From contig NZ_CP012914.1 in assembly GCF_001315015.1 (NCBI RefSeq), positions 2,825,001-2,889,000 on the forward strand: a stretch of 64,000 nucleotides of DNA, given 5' to 3'. Origin of the DNA: Azospirillum brasilense (GTDB lineage Bacteria; Pseudomonadota; Alphaproteobacteria; Azospirillales; Azospirillaceae). The notes beneath the pieces were generated by a model. That model had not been told where the DNA came from. It was given only the letters and a program-made list of their open reading frames with translations, and made no database searches. A program made the position numbers and the translations under genes. Below, one piece after another: positions 46,498 to 54,427 of the stretch; position 1 is the stretch's first letter, and the number at the start of each line of letters is the position of its first letter.

Positions 46498-48219
46498 ATG
46501 ACAGTGGACTCGGTCACGATTGCCCTGGTGGGCAGCGGTGGCGCCGGCGCGATGACCGCCGGACAGATGCTGCTGGATGCCGCCGCCAACGTGGGATGGT
46601 ACGGATTGATGTCGCGGACGACCGGCCCGCAGATCCGTGGCGGTGAAGCCGCCGCCCTCGTTCGCCTGTCGCCGACACCCGTTCACGGTCCGGGGGACCG
46701 TTTCGACATCATCATCGCCTTCGACTGGCAGAATGTGGAGCGCTTCGCGGCCGAGCTTCCGCTGTCGGAGAAGAGCGTCATCATCACCGACCCCAGCCAG
46801 GGCGAGGTGCCCGCGGTGCTGGCCGCCAGCGGCGCCAAACAGGTCGAGCTGCCGATCAAGGATCTGGCCGGGCGCATCCCCGGCGGGCGCGTCAATATGG
46901 TGGGGCTGGGCGCCGTCGCGGCGATCGTCGGCCTGCCGCGCGCCGGCATCGACGCGGTGATCCAGAAGGCGCTGGGCAAGAAGGGCGACGCCGCCATCCA
47001 GGCGTCCAACGCCGGCATCGACGCCGGGTCCAAGGAGGCCGCCGGCTGGAACCTCGGCCTGGAGCTGGCCGCCCCCAACAAGGAGGGCGCCACCCGCTGG
47101 AACATCTCCGGCAACGAGGCCGCCGGTTTGGGTGCCTTGAAGGGCGGGGTGAAGTTCTGCGCCGCCTACCCGATCACGCCGGCGACCGAGATCCTGGAAT
47201 GGCTGGCCCCCAACCTCGCCAAGACCGGCGGCAAGCTGGTCCAGGCGGAGGATGAGCTGGCCTCCATCGCCATGTGCCTGGGCGCCTCCTTCAGCGGCGT
47301 GCCCTCGATCACCGCGACCGCCGGCCCCGGCCTGTCGCTGATGACCGAATGCATCGGCCTGGGCGTGGCCTCCGAAACCCCGGTGGTGATCGTCGACGTG
47401 CAGCGCGGCGGCCCCTCCACCGGCATCCCGACCAAGTCCGAACAGTCCGACCTGAACATCGCCGTCTACGGCCTGCACGGCGACGCCCCGCATCTGGTGG
47501 TCGGTCCGACCTCCATCGGCGACTGCCTGTTCACCACCCAGTGGGCGGTGCATCTGGCCGAGGCCCTGCAGACCCCGGCCATCGTGCTGTCCGATCAGGC
47601 GATGGGCCAGTCCCGCGCCATCATCGACAAGCCGGCCGACGCCCCTCACAAGGCCAACCGCCTGCTGGCGACCGATCTCGGCGGCGAGGCGAAGTACAAG
47701 CGTTACGCCGACACCGAATCGGGCGTCTCCCCCGCCGCCATCCCCGGCATGCCGGGTGGCGAGCACACCGCCGACGGTTTGGAGCATGCGGAAAACGCCC
47801 TGCCCTCCTCACAGGCGTCCGATCACCAGAAGCAGCTCGACAAGCGGCTGCGCAAGCTGACCTCCCACGACTACGGCGACGCCTGGGCCGACATCGAGGG
47901 CGAGGGCGAGATCGCCGTCGTCACCTGGGGCTCCGCCACCGGCCCGTCGCGCGAGGCGGTGCGCCGGCTGGAGGCTGCCGGCACGAAGGCCCGGCTGGTC
48001 GCCATCCGCCTGATCTCCCCGGTCCAGCCGGCCAAGCTGGCCGCGGCGCTGGACGGCGTCTCCAAGGTCCTGGTCGTCGAGCAGACGCACGGCGCCCAGT
48101 TCCACAAGTACCTGCGCGGGCATTACGACCTGCCGGGCGCGGTGTCGGTGTTCAGCCGCCCCGGCCCGCTGCCGATCCGCGCCCGTGAGGTTCACGAGAC
48201 GCTTCTTTCCCTGATCTGA
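46498..48219 (+). CDS. korA: 2-oxoglutarate:ferredoxin oxidoreductase, alpha (fused gamma-alpha) subunit
   Basis: The 573-residue subunit joins the gamma domain (MTVDSVTIALVGSGGAGAMT, about 1-190) and the alpha pyruvate-binding domain (GVKFCAAYPITPATEILEWL, about 220 on). KorAB oxidises 2-oxoglutarate to succinyl-CoA while reducing ferredoxin, replacing or supplementing 2-oxoglutarate dehydrogenase. The beta subunit follows after a 20-bp gap, so the pair is one operon. The two-subunit layout matches Hydrogenobacter and alphaproteobacterial enzymes that can work in oxygen-exposed cells. No delta ferredoxin subunit is encoded beside it. Confidence 0.93.
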   Translation: MTVDSVTIALVGSGGAGAMTAGQMLLDAAANVGWYGLMSRTTGPQIRGGEAAALVRLSPTPVHGPGDRFDIIIAFDWQNVERFAAELPLSEKSVIITDPSQGEVPAVLAASGAKQVELPIKDLAGRIPGGRVNMVGLGAVAAIVGLPRAGIDAVIQKALGKKGDAAIQASNAGIDAGSKEAAGWNLGLELAAPNKEGATRWNISGNEAAGLGALKGGVKFCAAYPITPATEILEWLAPNLAKTGGKLVQAEDELASIAMCLGASFSGVPSITATAGPGLSLMTECIGLGVASETPVVIVDVQRGGPSTGIPTKSEQSDLNIAVYGLHGDAPHLVVGPTSIGDCLFTTQWAVHLAEALQTPAIVLSDQAMGQSRAIIDKPADAPHKANRLLATDLGGEAKYKRYADTESGVSPAAIPGMPGGEHTADGLEHAENALPSSQASDHQKQLDKRLRKLTSHDYGDAWADIEGEGEIAVVTWGSATGPSREAVRRLEAAGTKARLVAIRLISPVQPAKLAAALDGVSKVLVVEQTHGAQFHKYLRGHYDLPGAVSVFSRPGPLPIRAREVHETLLSLI

Positions 48220-48239
48220 CCGGCCGGAGCACGAAATCC

Positions 48240-49082
48240 ATGGATACCCATCTGACCGACGATGTCGTGGGCCCGCTGCCCGGCGACTACAAGTCCGACG
48301 TGAAGCCCATCTGGTGCCCCGGCTGCGGCGACTATTCCGTGCTGGCCGGCATCACCCGCGCCATGGCGACCATGGGGCTGGAGCGTCACGACACCGTCGT
48401 GGTGTCGGGCATCGGCTGCTCGTCGCGCATCCCCGCCTACACCAGCGTCTACGGCTACCACACGGTGCATGGCCGCTCGCTGGCCGTGGCCTCCGGCGTC
48501 AAGCTGGCCCGGCCGGAGCTGAACGTGCTGATCTTCGGCGGCGACGGCGACGGCTTCTCGATCGGCGGCAACCATTTCCTGCACGCCTGCCGCCGCAACG
48601 TCGACATGACCTACATCGTCATGGACAACCAGGTCTACGGCATGACCAAGGGCCAGGCCTCGCCGACCACCGAGGCCGACTGGTGCGAGTCGAAGCTGAC
48701 CCCGGAAGGGCCGGGCGTCAACCCGATCCAGCCGGTCGCCCTGGCGCTGGCCTGCGGCGCGAACTTCGTCGCCCGCGGCTTCTCCAACAACCCGAACGAG
48801 GTCGCCCGCCTGATCGTGGAAGGCGTGAAGCACCCCGGCTTCTCGGTCATCCACATCCTGTCCCCCTGCGTCACCTTCCGCCCCGAGCAGCGCGGCTGGA
48901 AGAGCACGGTCCATCCCTACGGCCGCGAGCCGACGGACGACCCGAACGAAGCGATGCGCGCCGTCCTTGAGGACGACGGGTTCGGCCTCGGCATCTTCCT
49001 CGCCGGCAACCGCCGTCCGTTCCAGCCGGGATCGGCGGCCACCCACAGCATCGCCCAGATCGAAGAGGGGTTCGCGGTATGA
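48240..49082 (+). CDS. korB: 2-oxoglutarate:ferredoxin oxidoreductase, beta subunit
   Basis: The 280-residue subunit carries the thiamine diphosphate site (FGGDGDGFSIGGNHFLHACR) and a Cys set IWCPGCGDYSVL for the [4Fe-4S] cluster; NVDMTYIVMDNQVYGMTKGQ is characteristic of KorB. It completes the korAB enzyme. Its stop overlaps the next start (ATGA at 49079-49082), so the ferritin-like protein downstream is translated with it. KorB of this type transfers electrons to ferredoxin, then possibly through Fpr or the Nfn-like protein found elsewhere in the window. Confidence 0.95.
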   Translation: MDTHLTDDVVGPLPGDYKSDVKPIWCPGCGDYSVLAGITRAMATMGLERHDTVVVSGIGCSSRIPAYTSVYGYHTVHGRSLAVASGVKLARPELNVLIFGGDGDGFSIGGNHFLHACRRNVDMTYIVMDNQVYGMTKGQASPTTEADWCESKLTPEGPGVNPIQPVALALACGANFVARGFSNNPNEVARLIVEGVKHPGFSVIHILSPCVTFRPEQRGWKSTVHPYGREPTDDPNEAMRAVLEDDGFGLGIFLAGNRRPFQPGSAATHSIAQIEEGFAV

Positions 49083-49612
49083 AGACGAAAGTCCTGAACG
49101 GGGCCGCCAACGTCGGTCTGTTCCTGGCCCACGCGCTGGCGCTGGAGATCGAGGCGGCGGAGCGCTACACCGAACTGGCCGACAGCATGGAAGCCCACAA
49201 CAATGTGGAGGTCGCCAAGCTGTTCCGCGATCTGTCCACCTACTCGGCCAAGCACGCCGAAGAGGTGAAGCAGATCGCCCGGGAGTTCGGCGCGCTGCCC
49301 AAGGTCGCCCCCTGGGAGTTCCAGTGGGACGCCACCACCGAGTCCCCGGAGGCCGCGGCCTTCGAGAACGCCCATTACCTGATGAAGCCGCACCACGCGC
49401 TGAAGATGGCGCTGCTGAGCGAGCATCAGGGCAACAACTACTACGCCTCGGTCGCCGCCGAGACGAAGGACCCGGAGGTCGCCCGCCTCGCCCGCGAGTT
49501 CGCGGAGGAGGAGGCCGGCCACGTCGCCCTGGTCCGCAAGTGGCTGGAGCGCTACCCGGCCCCGAAGGACGACTGGTCGGACGATCCCGACCCGCCCAAC
49601 ATCTCCGACTGA
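49079..49612 (+). CDS. Ferritin-like (rubrerythrin-type) diiron protein, coupled to korAB
   Basis: The 177-residue four-helix bundle has diiron ligands E-x6-Y/E...E-x2-H spread over two helix pairs: ALEIEAAERYTELA, AKHAEEVKQ, LLSEHQGNNYY and EFAEEEAGHVALV (ExxH). There is no rubredoxin-like C-terminal domain. Proteins like this remove peroxide or oxygen. The ATGA overlap with korB strongly suggests it protects the oxygen-sensitive iron-sulfur enzyme; this is inference from the coupling. A terminator (49667-49702) ends the operon. Confidence 0.85.
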   Translation: MKTKVLNGAANVGLFLAHALALEIEAAERYTELADSMEAHNNVEVAKLFRDLSTYSAKHAEEVKQIAREFGALPKVAPWEFQWDATTESPEAAAFENAHYLMKPHHALKMALLSEHQGNNYYASVAAETKDPEVARLAREFAEEEAGHVALVRKWLERYPAPKDDWSDDPDPPNISD

Positions 49613-49666
49613 AACGATCGGGCAAAGGGCCTTTGGGATTGAGACCGGACGCTACCGGATGGTAAG

Positions 49667-49702
49667 GACGGGACGGCCCAGCGCCGTCCCGTTTCCTTTT
49701 TG
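49667..49702 (+). terminator. Terminator of korAB-ferritin operon
   Basis: GACGGGACGG-CCCAGCG-CCGTCCCGTTTCC: a perfect stem with a T-rich tail ending about 90 bp past the ferritin-like stop. Confidence 0.88.
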
Positions 49703-49711
49703 GCTCCCGGA

Positions 49712-49918
49712 ATGACCGACGGAACTCCCGATACCGCCGCCCCCGACACCGTCCCGTCCCCCTGCATCAGCGTGTGCAAGCTGACCGCCGACCGCGCCTA
49801 TTGCATCGGCTGCCTGCGCACGCTGGAGGAAATCCGCGGCTGGAAGCACATGGACGCCGACCAGAAACGCGCCCTGCTGGCCGATCTGGAGAACCGGCAG
49901 GCCGCCGCCGCGGAGTAG
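49712..49918 (+). CDS. DUF1289 domain protein
   Basis: The 68-residue protein has CISVCKLTADRAYCIGCLRT, the four-Cys DUF1289 signature (C-x3-C-x8-C-x2-C), and the EEIRGWKHMD ending typical of the family. It probably binds a metal or Fe-S cluster; the function is unknown. ATG 49712 follows the korAB terminator closely, so it starts a new unit. Confidence 0.85.
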   Translation: MTDGTPDTAAPDTVPSPCISVCKLTADRAYCIGCLRTLEEIRGWKHMDADQKRALLADLENRQAAAAE

Positions 49919-49942
49919 TCCCCCTCTCTTCGGAGCGCCCGA

Positions 49943-50410
49943 TCAGGCCGGGGCGCCGCGCAGCAGCGTCATGCGGTCGTGGTCGGCGCGGATGCGGTCG
50001 AGATGCTGGACCGCCACCGCGGTGATCGGCAGAGGCAGTTCCTTGGCCAGAGCCTCCTCATAGGCGCGGACGCATTCGCCCTCGCCGCGCTGCACCTCGG
50101 CGAGGATCGCCTCGCGGTCGTGGCCCAGCACGTTGGTCTTCAATTCCAAAAAGAAGCGGTGCGCGCCGCCCATCACGGTGCCACCCATGTCCGGCGCCCC
50201 GCCCTGTTCGGCGACGAGGCGCTGCACCTCCCGCACGATGGCGCCGCGCTGGGCGGCCAGATCGTTGAACAGGGCTTTCAGATCCTCGTCCTCCAAGGCT
50301 TCCGCGGCCTGACGATAGGCTTCGTGGCTGTCCTCGACGATGCGGATCAGATCGTTGAGGGTATCGACGATCTGGTCTTTTCCCATCATGGCCGGTTCAT
50401 TTGCCGACAT
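49943..50410 (-). CDS. PA2169-type four-helix-bundle protein (DUF2383)
   Basis: The 155-residue protein begins MSANEPAMMGKDQIVDTLND and holds a ferritin-like bundle with DSHEAYRQAAEALEDEDLKALF and HDREAILAEVQRGEGECVRAYEEAL. This is the PA2169/DUF2383 group, often found with other ferritin-like stress proteins. GGGAGGGAG precedes ATG 50410. It converges with DUF1289 and is divergent from the YciE-like gene at 50602, a typical pairing for envelope or oxidative stress. Confidence 0.83.
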   Translation of the reverse strand: MSANEPAMMGKDQIVDTLNDLIRIVEDSHEAYRQAAEALEDEDLKALFNDLAAQRGAIVREVQRLVAEQGGAPDMGGTVMGGAHRFFLELKTNVLGHDREAILAEVQRGEGECVRAYEEALAKELPLPITAVAVQHLDRIRADHDRMTLLRGAPA

Positions 50411-50601
50411 GGCCGCTCCCTCCCCTGGCAGTCTGCCCATCCGCTTTGAAAAACCTCCCGCCCCGGTGAAGGTTCCTTGATGCATCCGAAGGGTGCTCCG
50501 GTCGGTCGGGCCGCATCGTCCGATGGTGACGAACCGCTGCTCCGCCTGTTGTCGCTCAATCCCCAATGGACTGTCCGATAACGCAACGAGGGAGAGGACC
50601 T

Positions 50602-51117
50602 GTGGCCAACACCACCAAGGAAACCCTGATCGACTGGCTCCGCGACGCCCATGCCATGGAAAGCCAGGCCGTCGAGATGCTGGAGCGGCAGGCGGAGCGC
50701 ATCAAGAACTACCCGGACGTCCTCGCCAAGGTGCAGGAGCACATCGAGGTGTCGAACCGGCAGGCCGACCGGCTGAAGCAGTGCCTGCAGCGTCTGGGCA
50801 CCGACACCTCGGCCATCAAGACCGGCGTCGCCATGCTGATCGGCAACGCCCAATCGCTGTCCGGCGTGGTGGCGTCCGACGAGATCGTGAAGGCGTCGAT
50901 CTTCGACTATTCCTTCGAGCATTTCGAGATCGCCAACTACCGCGCCCTGATTTCGGCCGCGGAACAGGCCGGGGAGCCGGAGATCGCACGCATGCTGCAG
51001 CCGAGCCTGGACGAGGAGCTGGAAATGGCCGCGTGGCTTGAACAGCGCCTGCCGCAGCTCACCAAGACCTATCTGGAGCGCCGGGAAACCGCCGGCACCG
51101 CCGAAGCGAAGCGCTGA
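50602..51117 (+). CDS. YciE/DUF892-type ferritin-like protein
   Basis: The 171-residue, fully helical protein reads ETLIDWLRDAHAMESQAVEM, IEVSNRQADRLKQCLQRLGT and EHFEIANYRALISAAEQAG, with the YciE pattern of E/H residues on four helices. The start is GTG 50602 behind GGAGAGG; the more distal ATG at 50566 lacks a site. YciE-like proteins are linked to osmotic and general stress and may bind metal. A strong terminator follows. Confidence 0.85.
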   Translation: MANTTKETLIDWLRDAHAMESQAVEMLERQAERIKNYPDVLAKVQEHIEVSNRQADRLKQCLQRLGTDTSAIKTGVAMLIGNAQSLSGVVASDEIVKASIFDYSFEHFEIANYRALISAAEQAGEPEIARMLQPSLDEELEMAAWLEQRLPQLTKTYLERRETAGTAEAKR

Positions 51118-51149
51118 TCCCGACTCATCGCCAAGACCGCGCCGCCAAG

Positions 51150-51185
51150 ACCGCGCCGGGGCACCGTCCCCGGCGCGGTTTCCGT
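51150..51185 (+). terminator. Terminator of the YciE-like gene
   Basis: ACCGCGCCGGGG and CCCCGGCGCGGT form a perfect 12-bp stem around CACCGT with a T-containing tail. It also lies directly behind the convergent membrane-protein gene. Confidence 0.85.
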
Positions 51186-51188
51186 TCG

Positions 51189-51740
51189 TCAATGCAGAGC
51201 AAGCGCCGACCGCCGGCGAACCGCCGGGCGGGCGCGCCACAGGCTGAGCAGATGGCCGGACAAGGTCATCGCGTCCGACGCCAGCCCGAAGGCCGAACCG
51301 GCCAGCGCGTTGTGGCCGGCCCCAACCACCGTCGAGGACAGGAAGAACAGCCGCATCCGGCCGACCGCGCTCTGCCAGCGCCCGATGGTCCCCAGGATGA
51401 AGCCCGCCGCCGACAGGGCGGACATCGGCCCCTGCCACGTCGCCGCCGCGACGGCCAGCGCCGCGGGCACGGTCAGGACGAACAGCGCGCGCAGCCAGCG
51501 GGTCCGCCGTTCCGGATAGGCGGCGGCCATCTGCACGAGGCCGAGCGCGCACATCAGCATGCCCGTACGGGCACCCAGAGCGAAGAAGTGGAGGACGAAC
51601 AGCGCGCCGGCCCCGGCCTGCGCGGTCAGGATCGTCCGCCGGTCCTGAAGCAGCGTGGACAGGACGCCCAACGCCAGACCGGCAAGCCCGCTCACCGCGA
51701 CCAGCGACAGGGACGGCAGGTAGTGCAACAGGAAAACCAT
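51189..51740 (-). CDS. Integral membrane protein (YgjV-like)
   Basis: The 183-residue protein has six hydrophobic helices: LSLVAVSGLAGLALGVLS, LTAQAGAGALFVLHFFALG, TGMLMCALGLVQMAA, ALFVLTVPAALAVAAATW and others. This is the pattern of the YgjV/Imp family of small inner-membrane proteins of unknown function. ATG 51740 is chosen over 51782 because the helix then starts directly after a short N-terminus. It ends with a basic Arg-rich tail. Confidence 0.65.
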   Translation of the reverse strand: MVFLLHYLPSLSLVAVSGLAGLALGVLSTLLQDRRTILTAQAGAGALFVLHFFALGARTGMLMCALGLVQMAAAYPERRTRWLRALFVLTVPAALAVAAATWQGPMSALSAAGFILGTIGRWQSAVGRMRLFFLSSTVVGAGHNALAGSAFGLASDAMTLSGHLLSLWRARPAVRRRSALALH

Positions 51741-51782
51741 GGATAACGCCTTCACCCTTCGAAAAATGCTGCGCCGCAACAA

Positions 51783-52125
51783 AAAGCCGCGGCGAAGGGG
51801 GCGGACGCTAGGCGCCGATGGTTAACCGGCTGTGAATCGGGGTGTGATCAAGAGTGGGCGCACCGTCCCGCAGCAGCGATTCTCGATAAGGGCAAAAAGC
51901 GTTTAATGCCAACGATCTCGCGGCCGATGGCCTGACCATGGGCATACCCCTGTGGTCGGGGGCACCCCATGGGCATTTCACCTTTGCGACGTTTCCCTGG
52001 AACGGCCGGGCCGTCATTCTTCGCACCGCAAGATGACACGCCCAAAAAAACACGCTCTCGACGCCGTGCCTTCCCGAAACGCCGTGCCTGAGACGCCTCT
52101 GGAATAAGACGCTCTGGATGAGATG
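51783..52125. other. Gap without recognised gene
   Basis: About 340 bp between the membrane protein and two small ORFs. No domain-bearing frame is visible; it must hold promoters for both sides. Nothing else stands out. Confidence 0.4.
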
Positions 52126-52129
52126 CCCT

Positions 52130-52336
52130 ATGACCCAGCTGACGAAACGGGACGCCGCACGTCTTCCCGCTCCACCCACCTGTTGCCATTGCGGGAAACC
52201 TTTGCGGGCCGGGGAACCGCATTGGGCCGGCGATAGCGAGAACCGCCCCTGGCACTATGGCTGCGCCGAGCGGGTCGGCCTGACCATGTCATGGACGCGG
52301 GTCCGCCATCGCCGCGCGATCGTCGCGGGAGCATGA
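52130..52336 (+). CDS. 68-residue zinc-ribbon-like small protein
   Basis: The product contains CCHCGKPLRAGEPHWAGDSE followed by a later HYGC, a possible zinc site (CxxC...HxxC) of the LIM/ribbon kind. The ATG at 52130 follows an in-frame ATG at 52118. The hydrophilic layout argues for a real small protein, perhaps nucleic-acid or protein binding, but no family was recognised and the ribosome-binding site is weak. Confidence 0.45.
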   Translation: MTQLTKRDAARLPAPPTCCHCGKPLRAGEPHWAGDSENRPWHYGCAERVGLTMSWTRVRHRRAIVAGA

Positions 52337-52398
52337 CCGCGCCGCGCTGTTGACCCTTGGCCGAGACTCATCGGCAGGGCTTTTTAAAAGGGGGAAGC

Positions 52399-52578
52399 AT
52401 GAAGGGGACACCACAAAGCCTCTGGCTGTCCATGGCCAACCGATCGGCCAATCAGGCGATCGGCTTCTGGAGCGGCGTGTTCAACGCCGCCGCCCGGCGC
52501 AACCAGACCGCCTTGTTCAACGCCATGACCAAACCGCCCAAGGCGAAGCGCACGACACGGAAAAAGAAAAGCCGCTGA
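52399..52578 (+). CDS. 59-residue basic small protein
   Basis: GGGGGAAG precedes ATG 52399. The product has a phasin-like helical start (LWLSMANRSANQAIGFWSGV) and a strongly basic tail (KAKRTTRKKKSR). No family was recognised. It is followed by a clear terminator (52612-52640), which supports a real transcription unit. The basic tail suggests binding to nucleic acid or to a negatively charged surface such as a PHA granule; this is only a guess from composition. Confidence 0.5.
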   Translation: MKGTPQSLWLSMANRSANQAIGFWSGVFNAAARRNQTALFNAMTKPPKAKRTTRKKKSR

Positions 52579-52611
52579 GGTGGATGCCCGTGTGGCAAGT
52601 ACCAGAACGCA

Positions 52612-52640
52612 GAAAAGCCGCCCAAGGGCGGCTTTCTTGT
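52612..52640. terminator. Bidirectional intrinsic terminator
   Basis: AAAGCCGCCC-AA-GGGCGGCTTT: a perfect 10-bp stem with A/T runs on both sides. It can end the small-ORF transcript (plus) and the tRNA-Arg transcript (minus). Confidence 0.88.
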
Positions 52641-52655
52641 GCAGACCGGAAGGAA

Positions 52656-52732
52656 TGGCGCGCCCGAAGAGATTCGAACTCCTGACCCCCAGATTCGTAG
52701 TCTGGTGCTCTATCCAGCTGAGCTACGGGCGC
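52656..52732 (-). tRNA. tRNA-Arg (ACG)
   Basis: The 77-nt gene is on the minus strand. The acceptor stem GCGCCCG pairs with CGGGCGC, the T-arm contains GTTCGAATC, the D-arm has TAGCTCAGCTGGATAGAGCA, and the anticodon loop reads GACTACGAATC with anticodon ACG, decoding CGN arginine codons. CCA is encoded. It is in a single-copy setting here, next to gpt. Confidence 0.97.
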
Positions 52733-52902
52733 ATTCCTATTTGTCTTCCCGGCGGCGGCGGTAACCGTCCGTCGTCGAGGCGCGCAACTTACTCAAAAGG
52801 ATTCCGGGCTGCAAGACCTTTTTTCGCCGTTTCACGCGGTCGATTGCCCGGCGATGGGGCTTGCGGTATAAGCGGCGCACGTTTCTTTCGGAGTCCATAG
52901 CC

Positions 52903-53403
52903 GTGCCAGAAGCCGTTCCGTTCAACAAGCACTTCCCGGTGTCGTGGGAGGAGCTTCACCGCAACGCCAAGGCGTTGGCCTGGCGCCTGATCGACAAAGG
53001 CCCGTGGAAGGGCATCATCGCCATCACCCGTGGCGGCCTCGTCCCGGCGGCGATCATCGCGCGCGAGTTGGAGCTGCGCATGATCGACACCGTCTGCGTC
53101 TCCAGCTACGACCACCAGAACCAGCGCGAGGCGATGGTGCTGAAGGGCGTGGAGGGCGCCAACGCCGGAGACGGCGAAGGCTGGCTGATCATCGACGATC
53201 TGGTGGACACCGGGAAGACCGCGGTGGTCGTGCGCAAGATGCTGCCCAAGGCGCATTTCGCCACCGTCTACGCCAAGCCGCTGGGCCGCCCGCTGGTCGA
53301 CACCTTCATCACCGAGGTGAGCCAGGACACCTGGATCCACTTCCCGTGGGACATCGAGCTGCAATTCTCCCAGCCGATCGCCAAGCAGCACCGCGGCGCG
53401 TGA
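52903..53403 (+). CDS. gpt: Xanthine(-guanine) phosphoribosyltransferase
   Basis: The 166-residue purine-salvage enzyme transfers phosphoribose from PRPP to xanthine and guanine. The PRPP loop is intact: [20 protein letters not shown]. The substrate region [19 protein letters not shown] and [16 protein letters not shown] are as in Gpt. It is a little longer than E. coli Gpt (152). GTG 52903 is chosen because GGAG stands before it; upstream in-frame codons are not preceded by a site. Confidence 0.93.
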   Translation: MPEAVPFNKHFPVSWEELHRNAKALAWRLIDKGPWKGIIAITRGGLVPAAIIARELELRMIDTVCVSSYDHQNQREAMVLKGVEGANAGDGEGWLIIDDLVDTGKTAVVVRKMLPKAHFATVYAKPLGRPLVDTFITEVSQDTWIHFPWDIELQFSQPIAKQHRGA

Positions 53404-53408
53404 TAAAT

Positions 53409-53528
53409 GCCCTCTCCACTCTGGGGAGAGGGTGGCCCGAAGGGCCGGGTGAGGGGGTTGCGCGTGGCGGTATGTCCGGCACAAGCGCAACCCCCTCACC
53501 CTAACCCTCTCCCCGGAGGGGAGAGGGG
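53409..53528. repeat. ~120-bp dispersed intergenic palindromic repeat, copy 3
   Basis: The third copy of the element at 11352 and 17804, between gpt and the convergent ABC operon. The core GAGGGGGTTGCGCG...TCCGGCACAAGCGCA and the outer CCCTCTCCCC/GGGGAGAGGG arms are well conserved. Confidence 0.85.
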
Positions 53529-53581
53529 ACAACTCTCACCCGCTTGACAGTTGACACAAGCCAAACCGTCTTGTGTCAAGT

Positions 53582-54427
53582 CTACAGCAGCCCCGCCGAG
53601 CGGTGGCGCGGGTCCAACGCGTCGCGCAGGCCGTCGCCCAACAGGTTCAGCCCCAGCACCGTCAGCGCGATGGCCGCCCCCGGAAAGATCGCCTGGAGGG
53701 GGGAGGTGAACAGGAAGGTCTGCGCGTCGCCCAGCATCTTGCCCCAGGAGGGCGAGGGCGGCTGGATGCCCAGCCCCAGATAGCTCAGCGCCGCCTCGTT
53801 CAGCACCGCCACGGCGAACAGCACCGTCCCCTGGACGATCACCACCCCGGCGATGTTGGGCAGCACATGCACCAGCGTCACCGACAGCGGCCCGCGCCCC
53901 AACGCCAGCGCCGCCCGCACGAAGTCCCGCCGCCAGACGGCCAGTGCCGCCCCGCGCGCCACCCGCGCGAAGACCGCGGCGTTGAACAGGCCGAGCGCCA
54001 GCACGACGTTCACCGCCCCCGCCCCCAGCGCCGCCGTCAGCAGGATCGCCGTCAGCACCGCGGGAAAGGCGAACAGCAGGTCGCCGAGCCGCGCCACCGC
54101 CTCGTCCCCCCAGCGCCCCCAGGCCGAGGCGGCCAGCCCCAGCGGCACGCCCAGCACAGCGCCCAGCGCCACCGCCGCCGCCCCGACGGCCAGCGAGTTG
54201 CGAGCGCCGACCAGGATCATCGACAGCACGTCGCGTCCGAAATGGTCGGTGCCCAGCCAGTGGACCGGCCCCGGCGGGCGCAGCCGGGCGACCACCCGCA
54301 CCTGCTCCGCCGGGAAGGGCGTCCAGACCAGCGACAGCAGCGCCGCCCCGACCACCAGCGCGGTGAGCAGCCCGCCTAGCAGCAGGCTGACCGGAAGCCG
54401 GCGCACCCGTTGGACGAGCCGCCTCAT
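53582..54427 (-). CDS. Peptide/nickel-type ABC permease, DppC-like
   Basis: The 281-residue inner-membrane protein begins MRRLVQRVRRLPVSLLLGG. It has DppC motifs: LGTDHFGRDVLSMILVGARN and the EAA loop FVRAALALGRGPLSVTLVHV followed by LPNIAG. Its start overlaps the upstream permease stop (54424-54427). With the DppB-like permease and the binding protein it forms an importer of the dipeptide/oligopeptide class. No ATPase gene follows within the window, so ATP-binding subunits must be encoded elsewhere; the double ATPase at 29-31 kb is not adjacent. Confidence 0.88.
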   Translation of the reverse strand: MRRLVQRVRRLPVSLLLGGLLTALVVGAALLSLVWTPFPAEQVRVVARLRPPGPVHWLGTDHFGRDVLSMILVGARNSLAVGAAAVALGAVLGVPLGLAASAWGRWGDEAVARLGDLLFAFPAVLTAILLTAALGAGAVNVVLALGLFNAAVFARVARGAALAVWRRDFVRAALALGRGPLSVTLVHVLPNIAGVVIVQGTVLFAVAVLNEAALSYLGLGIQPPSPSWGKMLGDAQTFLFTSPLQAIFPGAAIALTVLGLNLLGDGLRDALDPRHRSAGLL

